A stretch of DNA of 64,000 nucleotides from DAOUKH01 sp965261455 (GTDB lineage Bacteria; Chloroflexota; Dehalococcoidia; SHYB01): positions 3,410,001 to 3,474,000 of the forward strand of contig OZ253453.1 in assembly GCA_965261455.1 (NCBI GenBank), given 5' to 3'. A model generated the notes under the pieces. The model was not told where the DNA came from, did no database searches, and saw only the letters and a program-made list of their open reading frames with translations. The position numbers and the translations under genes are program-made. Shown here one piece after another: positions 58,316 through 64,000 of this stretch (its first letter is position 1; every line of letters starts with the position of its first letter).

Positions 58316-59068
58316 CTAGAGGCGGCGGTCCTCGCCGCCGTCGATGAGGAGCACCTGCCCGGTCATGAAGTCGCTGTCGCGGGAGGCGAGGAAGACGAGG
58401 GCGCCCTGGAGGTCCTGGGGGGTGCCGAGGCGGCGCAGGGGCATGCGGGAGACGAGGTGGTCGAGTATTTGGGAGTCGATGGTGACGCGGGTGGACTCGG
58501 TGTCGATGGGGCCGGGGGCGATGCAGTTGACGTTGATGTTGTCTGGGCCGAGCTCGCTGGCGAAGCCGCGGGTGAGCCCGACGACGGCGAGCTTGGAGAG
58601 GACGTAGGGGCTGGAGCCGGCGACGTAGGCGGCGCCGGAGGACTGGAAGATGATCTTGCCGCCGCCGCGCTCGCGCATGGAAGGGACGACGGCGCGCGTC
58701 ATCAGCATCTGGCCGGTCATGTTGACCGCCATGAAGTGCTCGAAATAGTCGAGATCGACAGTGCTGAAGGTGTCGGTGCGCATGCTGTGGTAGATGGCGC
58801 CGTTGTTCACGAGAATGTCGATGCAGCCGAAGCGGTCGACGACGGCGCCGGCGAGATCGAGGCAGCTCTGCTCTTGGGCGAGGTCGAGGGGCAGGTAGGT
58901 GGCCACGCCGCCGAGCTCGTTGATCTCCTCGGAGACCTGCTGGCCGGTATCGGGGTTGATCTCGGCGACGACGACCTTTGCGCCCTCGTTGGCCAGGGTC
59001 TTGGCGTACTCCCGCCCGATGCCCTGGCCGGCGCCGGTAACGATGGCGACCTTGTCTTCGAGGCGCAT
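58316..59068 (-). CDS. Short-chain dehydrogenase/reductase
   Basis: 250 residues. VTGAGQGIGREYAKTLA binds the nucleotide and VVVAEINPDTGQ has an acidic residue after strand 2, favouring NAD(H). ILVNNGAIYHS is the family motif. The catalytic Ser-Tyr-Lys set reads IIFQSSGAAYVAGSSPYVLSK (Ser about residue 143, Tyr and Lys in Y-V-L-S-K). ASELGPDNINVNCIAPGPIDTE is the usual late motif. The substrate is unknown. The gene stands alone between repeat blocks. TAGTAT (minus strand, near 59117) is a possible -10. Confidence 0.9.
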   Translation of the reverse strand: MRLEDKVAIVTGAGQGIGREYAKTLANEGAKVVVAEINPDTGQQVSEEINELGGVATYLPLDLAQEQSCLDLAGAVVDRFGCIDILVNNGAIYHSMRTDTFSTVDLDYFEHFMAVNMTGQMLMTRAVVPSMRERGGGKIIFQSSGAAYVAGSSPYVLSKLAVVGLTRGFASELGPDNINVNCIAPGPIDTESTRVTIDSQILDHLVSRMPLRRLGTPQDLQGALVFLASRDSDFMTGQVLLIDGGEDRRL

Positions 59069-59161
59069 GTTGAGTGTCTGCTTGGTCTGTCTAGGAGTGG
59101 AGGCGGCGGCGCGATACTAGCACAGGGGCCTGGGCGGGGTGAAGGGAGCGAAATAGCTTGC

Positions 59162-59197
59162 TATGCTAAAGCGAATCGACTAGTCTTAAGCCTAGTC
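59162..59197 (+). promoter_or_regulatory. Promoter and 20-base operator palindrome of the Phd/PIN pair
   Basis: TATGCT (59162-59167) is a likely -10. GACTAGTCTTAAGCCTAGTC (59178-59197) is a palindrome with one mismatched pair, spanning the expected transcription start. GGGAGGAAAA before ATG 59224 is a strong ribosome site. An autorepressor site for the antitoxin is the natural reading. Confidence 0.6.
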
Positions 59198-59223
59198 AGC
59201 GGTGGCACTGCGGGAGGAAAAGT

Positions 59224-59484
59224 ATGGGCAAGGCGTGGCAGGTCCAAGACGCTAAGGCGAGGTTCAGCGAGTTTCTTGAAGCCAGCCTGGCGGATGGGCC
59301 GCAGATCGTGACTCGACGAGGCGTGGAAACGGCGGTGCTTCTTCCCATCGAGCAGTGGCGGAGGTTGGAGAAGATAACGAAGCCGGACCTGAAGGAGTTG
59401 TTGCTCGCGCCGGACGCGCGAACCGACTCGCTCACGCCGCCGCGCCGTGAGCATCGTCACCGAACACCCTCGGCCATCGAGTAG
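59224..59484 (+). CDS. Phd/YefM-type antitoxin
   Basis: 86 residues. WQVQDAKARFSEFLEASLADG is the Phd/YefM N-terminal DNA-binding and dimer domain. GPQIVTRRGVETAVLLPIEQWRRLE gives the next strands and helix. The last 35 residues are charged and Pro/Arg-rich and should bind the toxin. It is followed four bases later by a PIN-domain toxin gene. Phd-family antitoxin with PIN toxin is a common mixed pairing. Together with the palindrome in its promoter this forms a self-regulated module. Confidence 0.88.
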   Translation: MGKAWQVQDAKARFSEFLEASLADGPQIVTRRGVETAVLLPIEQWRRLEKITKPDLKELLLAPDARTDSLTPPRREHRHRTPSAIE

Positions 59485-59488
59485 CCCG

Positions 59489-59896
59489 ATGTACCTGCTC
59501 GATACGAACGTGGTCTCGGAGCTGCGGCGTCCAAGGCCTCAGAGGGCCGTCTTAGACTGGATCGCGGACGTGCCCGCGGAGCAGCTCTTCATATCCGCGG
59601 TCACGGTTGGGGAGATCCAGGCAGGGATCGAAATCACTCGCGTGCAAGATGGGGCGAAGGCGGAGGAACTAGAAGCCTGGCTCGATAGAGTCCTCGCCTC
59701 CTATAGCGTCCTGTCGATGGACGCCGCTGCTTTCCGGGAGTGGGCACGGCTCATGCACGGAAAGTCGGACACCATAACCGAGGACGCCATGATCGCGGCG
59801 ACGGCTATCGTTCACAGGCTGACGGTGGTGACTCGGAACGTGGGTGACTTTCGCCAACTTGGCGTGGCGTTGCAGAATCCCTTCGACAACGAGTAG
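59489..59896 (+). CDS. PIN-domain ribonuclease toxin (FitB/VapC type)
   Basis: 135 residues. YLLDTNVVSELRRPRPQ gives the first acidic residue and the L-D-T-N-V-V-S-E signature of FitB-like toxins. FISAVTVGEIQAGIE supplies the second, ITEDAMIAATAI the third and VTRNVGDFRQLGV the fourth (N-x-x-D-F). The active site is complete. ATG 59489 fits the family start; a GTG at 59447 in the same frame lies inside the antitoxin gene and lacks a ribosome site. An Mg2+-dependent RNase controlled by the preceding antitoxin. Confidence 0.88.
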   Translation: MYLLDTNVVSELRRPRPQRAVLDWIADVPAEQLFISAVTVGEIQAGIEITRVQDGAKAEELEAWLDRVLASYSVLSMDAAAFREWARLMHGKSDTITEDAMIAATAIVHRLTVVTRNVGDFRQLGVALQNPFDNE

Positions 59897-59898
59897 CT

Positions 59899-60110
59899 CC
59901 GATTCGGCCCTCTCTCAGTCTCTCCTTTTGGAGACCTTTGCGTAACTCGGCGGGCGGGCTTCAGCAAGGTCGCGCGGTCCCCGCCTCCCCCCGCCCTCTC
60001 TCAGTCTCCCCCAGAGGGGGAGAGGTTTAAGTGAATGCCACCTCCGCTCCGCCCACCAGGACCCCAGTCGGTTGTGCAAAGGGCTCCAGAGGGAGAGAGG
60101 TTTGTGGTGA
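59899..60110. repeat. Short composite repeat fragments
   Basis: Contains CTCTCTCAGTCTC phrases, GGAGACCTTTGCGTAAC (about 59934), a piece complementary to the 280-bp unit (GCCTCCCCCCGCCCTCTCTC) and CAGAGGGGGAGAGG hairpins. No gene seen. Confidence 0.7.
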
Positions 60111-60127
60111 TCGCCGAGAGGAGGCGC

Positions 60128-61054
60128 TTAGCGGTGGAAGGGCGCGATGACTTCGCGGGCGGCGCGTTCGGTCTGGGCGAGGGTTTCTTCGGGGGGGCCG
60201 GCGTGGCGGAGGACGAACTTGGTGGCGCCGTTGTCGACGTAGCGCTGGACCATCGCGGCGATGTCGTCGGGGGTGCCGATGGCGGCGTAGTCGAAGGGGT
60301 CGAGCTCGGGGCGGAGGCGGCCCATGAGGTAGGGGGCCGCGGTCTCGACCGCCTTGGCCTTGGAGTCGTCGAGGCGGAAGCTGATGATCGTGCCGAAGTG
60401 GTCGTCGGGCACGGTGCGGCCGGCCTCTTCGGCGTAGTGGTGGATCCGCTCGATGCCGTGGCCGAGCTCGTCGGGGGTGAGGGAGGCGGTGAGCCAGCCG
60501 TCGCCTCTGCGCCCGACGCGGCGGAAGGCGGGCTCGGTGCGCCCGCCGATCCACACCGGCATCGGATCTTGGTGGGGCTTGGGCTGGATGGTGGCGTCGT
60601 GGACGGTGTAGTAGCGTCCCTCGAAGGTGACGTCGTCCGCGCTCCAAAACTTGCGCATAAGGTCGATGGCCTCGTCGGTCCTGCCGGCGCGCTGCTTGAT
60701 ATTGGAGCCGCACGCCTCGAACTCGTTGGGGGAGTCGGTCCCGAGGCCGACGGCGGGGAGCATGCGGCCCTTGCTGATGAAGTCGACGGTGGCGATTTCC
60801 TTGGCGAGGACGGCGGGGTTGCGGAGGGGCAGGGCGAGGACGCTGTTACCGAACTTCATGCGCTTGGTGCGGGCGGCGATGGCGGCCATGACCGTCATGG
60901 ACTCCATGCTGTAGGCGGGTGCGACGATGCGGTCGGCCAGCCAGATCGAGTCGGCGGCGGAGTCCTCGACCATGTCGATGTAGTCCCACAGCAGCTGGGG
61001 GTCCTTCTTGGCGAAGGGCCAGCCTAAGAAGCCAACGCCCAAGCGAACCTTCAT
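60128..61054 (-). CDS. LLM class flavin-dependent oxidoreductase
   Basis: 308 residues. KVRLGVGFLGWPF starts the barrel, DSAADSIWLADRIV follows, and RTKRMKFGNSVLALPLRNPAVL is the conserved third strand with N-P-A-V/L-L. GRMLPAVGLGTDSPNEFEACG takes the place of the S-G-W loop. DPMPVWIGGRTEPAFRRVGRRGDGW is the cofactor-phosphate region. The pattern suits F420-dependent members but FMN cannot be excluded. Divergent from the GH57-like gene at 61202. Confidence 0.88.
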   Translation of the reverse strand: MKVRLGVGFLGWPFAKKDPQLLWDYIDMVEDSAADSIWLADRIVAPAYSMESMTVMAAIAARTKRMKFGNSVLALPLRNPAVLAKEIATVDFISKGRMLPAVGLGTDSPNEFEACGSNIKQRAGRTDEAIDLMRKFWSADDVTFEGRYYTVHDATIQPKPHQDPMPVWIGGRTEPAFRRVGRRGDGWLTASLTPDELGHGIERIHHYAEEAGRTVPDDHFGTIISFRLDDSKAKAVETAAPYLMGRLRPELDPFDYAAIGTPDDIAAMVQRYVDNGATKFVLRHAGPPEETLAQTERAAREVIAPFHR

Positions 61055-61201
61055 GACGCGTGCCTTTCCCGCGGACGCCGTTCCGTCCGTCCGCCGCGCT
61101 GGGATGATACCAGGAGAGGGACGCGCCGTCCGATTGCTCGAAGCGAAGCGGCGCGCCTAGAATGACGCGCACTCCATACCGACGCGGCGAGGCCGGTCCC
61201 C

Positions 61202-62031
61202 TTGCTCTGGGCCCACTTCATCAACTTCTTCGTCCCTGAGACAAAGGCCGACGCTGCCCTGCATCGGGCTTGGGAGCGCTGCTACGAGCCGCTGCTGGCC
61301 CTGATCGCCGCGCATCCCCGGGCGCGCTTGACGTGCAACGTCGATGGGTCGTTCATCCGGCGGCTGCTCGACGCGGGGCTGGGCGCGGGGGTCGCGGCGA
61401 TCCGGCGGCTCGCCGAGTCGGGACAGGTGGAGCTGACGGCGAGCGCGACGGCGGCCCCGTCCTGGGGCCGATGAGCGACGACGCGATCGGGGGCGCGGTG
61501 GCCCGCGGTGTCGAGGCGGCGCGAGAGGCGTTCGGCGAGGTCTATGCGCCCGTAGGCTTCTTCCCGCCGGAGATGTCGTACGACCGGAACGTGGGCGCGG
61601 TGACGGCGCGCCTCGGCTTCGAGTGGATGCTGCTCGACGAGATGTCGCACTCCGGCAAGCCGGGGTCGGTGTCGTGGGACCGGGCCTACCGGCTCGATAC
61701 GGGGCCGGATACGGCGGACCCGAGACTGAAGCTCCTGTTCCGGGACCGGTCGCTCAGCCAGGGCATGGTCTACGGGTCGTTTGACGCGCCGGCGGTGCTG
61801 GCGTCGGCGGCGGCGAGCGCCGCACCGGACCGCGTCTACGCCTTCACCGGCGTCGAGGCGGATATCTATGGAACGCGGCGAGTGCAGCCGAGGGAGTTCC
61901 TCGCCGCCATGTTCGAGTACGATGCGTGGGAGATGGTGACAGTGTCGGAGCTTCTGGGGAGGCTCGGCGACACGGAGCCGGTGACGCCGTCGCCGGCGTC
62001 GTGGTCGGCGTGGGACACGCTGGCGTTCTAG
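61202..62031 (+). pseudogene. GH57-like glycoside hydrolase/deacetylase, frameshifted
   Basis: The N-terminal part (61202-61474, TTG start) reads LWAHFINFFVPETKADAALH, then NVDGSFIRRLLDAGL and VELTASATAAP, matching the L-W-A-N-F-L-H and E-L-T-G-S-A strands of GH57-type proteins, and then stops. The homologous continuation is in another frame: MSDDAIGGAV (from 61471), GFFPPEMSYDRNV, FEWMLLDEMSHSG and so on to 62031. A single missing base near 61455 would restore one frame of about 276 residues. The usual His of the Y-H-P-I-L-P motif is also absent. Either a decayed gene or a sequencing error. Confidence 0.7.
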
Positions 62032-62044
62032 AAGGAGTGGCATC

Positions 62045-63034
62045 ATGGACTCCAAGCTGGGGCTTGTGCTCTACCACGGCTTTGAAAGCGGGGCGGAGTT
62101 GGCGCGGTACGCCGAGATCGCGGAGCGCGAGGGGTATGAGAGCCTGTGGATGACGGAGCGCAGCGGCCACGAGGAGGCCTTCGCGACGCTGGGCTACGCG
62201 GCGGCGTCGACGAGCCGGCTGCGGCTGGGGCTCGGCGTGGCCAACGCCTACTCGCGCCATCCGGTGCTGCTGGCGATGGCGGGCGCGACCCTCGACCGGC
62301 TCTCCGGCGGCCGCTTCATCCTGGGCTTGGGCGCGAGCGACCGCGATGTAATCGAGGGGAAGCTGGGCATCCCGCACGAGCGGCCGATCGCGGAGCTGGA
62401 ACGCGCCGTCCGGTCGCTGCGGGCCCTGTTCGCAGGGGAAACGGTCGATGAGGAAGCGGGGCGGAGCAAGATACGCGGCGTCCGGCTGGGCGTGCATCCC
62501 GTGGCCGAGCCGCTGCCGCTCTATGTGGCGGCGGCGGGGCCTAGGGCGCTGGCGATGGCGGGTCGGACCGCCGACGGGATCATCCTGAATACCTACAGCC
62601 CGACGTCGTACGTGCGGTGGGCGGTCGCGACGGCGCGGCGGGCGGCGGAGGAGTCGGGGCGCGACCCCGCGTCGCTCGACGTGGTGTGCATGCTGGTGGT
62701 GCGGCTCACCGACGATCCCTCATCGCTCTACCCCATGTTCAAGGAGCGGGTGGCGCGGCTGTTGTCGGAGCCCCACGGCGGCGAGCTGCTGCTGAAGGAC
62801 AGCGACTTCGATCCTGTCCTAGCGGGCCGCGTCCGCGAGGCGGCCTCGGACGGGGGGACGAAGGCGGCCGCCACGCTGATTCCCGAGGCGATGGTGGAGG
62901 AGTTCTACGTCCTCGGCGACGCGGCCCGGTGCAAGCAGCGCATCAAGGAGTACCGGGCGGCGGGGGTGGACCAACCGCTGCTGCTGCCTCGGCTGGAGGA
63001 CTTCGAGGCGGTGGCGTCGGCGTTCGCGGGGTAG
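62045..63034 (+). CDS. LLM class flavin-dependent oxidoreductase
   Basis: 329 residues. KLGLVLYHGFESGAELARYA begins the barrel, GYESLWMTERSGHEEAF is the second strand region, and RLRLGLGVANAYSRHPVLLA the third. GRFILGLGASDRDVIEGKLG is the cofactor loop, and LPLYVAAAGPRALAMAGRTADG the phosphate-binding strand. It resembles methylene-tetrahydromethanopterin-reductase-like (F420) members. It starts 13 bases after the frameshifted GH57-like gene, so it may still be transcribed with it. Confidence 0.88.
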   Translation: MDSKLGLVLYHGFESGAELARYAEIAEREGYESLWMTERSGHEEAFATLGYAAASTSRLRLGLGVANAYSRHPVLLAMAGATLDRLSGGRFILGLGASDRDVIEGKLGIPHERPIAELERAVRSLRALFAGETVDEEAGRSKIRGVRLGVHPVAEPLPLYVAAAGPRALAMAGRTADGIILNTYSPTSYVRWAVATARRAAEESGRDPASLDVVCMLVVRLTDDPSSLYPMFKERVARLLSEPHGGELLLKDSDFDPVLAGRVREAASDGGTKAAATLIPEAMVEEFYVLGDAARCKQRIKEYRAAGVDQPLLLPRLEDFEAVASAFAG

Positions 63035-63085
63035 GAGCGCGGGGCCATGGACGCCTAAGCCGGAAACCGCCGAACCTGGCCTTCG

Positions 63086-64000
63086 CTAGGCGTTAAGGTA
63101 GCCGCGCAAGTCAGGGAATCGATACAGAAGTCGCTCTTTCTCCGACGCTGCATCGGCATCGTGGGGGTGTTCTTTCCCCCAGCTTATCAAAGACTGAGAT
63201 AGCATCTTGAGAGAGCGATGCCGTTGATCGGCCTCTTGGTGAGCTTCACTGATGCGTGCCAGGCGCTCGTAGTTCAGCACGATAGCACGACATACCTGAC
63301 TGCGGGACTGATATGGACCATGCTCGAACTCTTCCGGATCCGAGAGTGCATCCTTGAGATGAGTCTCCGCTTTACGTGCTTCTTGTATTGCTCGGTCGTA
63401 CTGAACTTGTTGGTACAAGTCCTGAGCCAATCGGCTTCGAGCATATCCAGCCAGGAAGGAAAGCCGCTCGGAGGGGCCGACGTTCTTGAGGCCGTTTTCA
63501 GCAGACCGGGCTGCTGCAGTCCACTCTTGTCGATCACCCTCCATGCTTGACCAGTGCCTGTAGGTTTCCATGTTTGAGGACTTAAACTTCGATGCCCGCT
63601 CGAAGTGGTAGCGGGCGTCGGTGTAACGGGGCTGCGGTTTCCAGGCTTTGTAAACCCAGCCTAGCATTCCATGCAGGTCAGGGTTGTCGGGGTACACGTT
63701 CAAGGCGTTGAGAAGAGTCTCTCGGGCATCAGAGTGTTTGTCCAATTTCACTAGGCTGATGGCTTGCCTAATATATTGGCCGATACGCCCACGGTCTGCA
63801 GGTGACGGTCGCGCCTTGTCCTTGAAGAGCTTGAGAGCGCTTGCTATGCGGCGAGTCAGGTCCGATCCTTCATAGACGTCCCGCACCAGTTTTCGCGTGT
63901 TCGAATTCAGTGAAAACCTGGACTGTCCTTCGACGAGGTGCGGGGCAGGCAACAAGAATAACTCCTGTAGCTGCTCAACCGAGTCCTTGCATTCACTTTC
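63086..64000 (-). CDS. C-terminal part of a large TPR protein, truncated by the window edge
   Basis: 305 codons visible, open at the right edge. The first visible residues (DSVEQLQELFLLPAPHLVEG) and FSLNSNTRKLVRDVYEG look like the end of a winged-helix segment as found between the NTPase and sensor parts of STAND proteins. Then come helical repeats with TPR spacing (ARETLLNALNVYPDNPDLHGMLGWVY, ARYHFERASKF, GLKNVGPSERLSFLAGYARS). The end RLLYRFPDLRGYLNA is not a known motif. AT content is higher than in neighbours. An ATPase or effector domain would lie beyond the window; a STAND defence protein is one possibility. Confidence 0.6.
   Translation of the reverse strand, partial: ESECKDSVEQLQELFLLPAPHLVEGQSRFSLNSNTRKLVRDVYEGSDLTRRIASALKLFKDKARPSPADRGRIGQYIRQAISLVKLDKHSDARETLLNALNVYPDNPDLHGMLGWVYKAWKPQPRYTDARYHFERASKFKSSNMETYRHWSSMEGDRQEWTAAARSAENGLKNVGPSERLSFLAGYARSRLAQDLYQQVQYDRAIQEARKAETHLKDALSDPEEFEHGPYQSRSQVCRAIVLNYERLARISEAHQEADQRHRSLKMLSQSLISWGKEHPHDADAASEKERLLYRFPDLRGYLNA

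Overview
The window is a GC-rich bacterial chromosome segment with no rRNA, tRNA or CRISPR array that I can see. The gene content suggests a free-living, aerobic, organic-matter-degrading Chloroflexota of the SAR202/Dehalococcoidia type. It includes several luciferase-like (LLM) flavin oxidoreductases, class III CoA-transferases, SDRs, enoyl-CoA hydratases, RraA-like and molybdenum-hydroxylase genes, a membrane pyrophosphatase, MFS carriers and Thr/Pro-linker lipoproteins. That taxonomic call is an inference from family content, not from a marker alignment.

Layout. 1-2.5 kb: a truncated MFS gene, a block of 280-bp tandem repeats, and a small helix-turn-helix gene inside a dispersed element. 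2.6-12 kb: membrane pyrophosphatase (hppA), a VapBC-type toxin-antitoxin pair, a hydrolase/metallo-hydrolase/methyltransferase operon, an MFS carrier, lipB with an enoyl-CoA hydratase, and a DegV protein. 12-15 kb: a fused nuclease-adenine methyltransferase. 15.2-22.5 kb: a thiolase/DUF35 pair, then mutS-mutL-mutY. 22.6-33.4 kb: MFS, SDR/SRPBCC, a polyamine pair (decarboxylase and speE), two thioredoxin-like lipoproteins, a site-2 protease, a malic enzyme and RNase D. 33.5-43.3 kb: alaS, an XRE-ImmA/DUF4411 pair, and a CoxMSL-type molybdenum hydroxylase with a MoaD-like protein and a lipoprotein carrying six W-x-C repeats. 43.3-53 kb: hydrolase/hydratase pair, GNAT, fabF-recJ, a CcdA-thioredoxin fusion, a double CoA-transferase and the second copy of the small HTH element. 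53-56 kb: a NUDIX hydrolase and two adjacent PD-(D/E)xK-like proteins. 56-64 kb: LLM oxidoreductases, RraA, SDR, a Phd/PIN toxin-antitoxin pair, a frameshifted GH57-like gene and the end of a TPR protein that runs off the window.

Cooperating groups. MutS, MutL and MutY form a mismatch and oxidised-guanine repair cluster. The PLP decarboxylase and SpeE make polyamines. CoxM, CoxS and CoxL should form one Mo/FeS/FAD hydroxylase, and the MoaD-like protein may serve its cofactor. The CcdA-thioredoxin fusion and the two thioredoxin-like lipoproteins suggest an extracytoplasmic thiol-redox relay.

Most unusual signals: (1) the six-repeat W-x-C lipoprotein; (2) a dispersed element with a TerS-like HTH gene, present as a long copy, a shortened copy and a decayed copy; (3) the paired nuclease-like genes at 53.8-55.8 kb; (4) two genes whose conserved N-termini can only be reached from CTG codons; (5) promoters placed six bases before start codons, implying leaderless mRNAs; (6) a strongly structured leader before fabF. 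Coordinates of upstream signals are read by eye and were not tested by computation.
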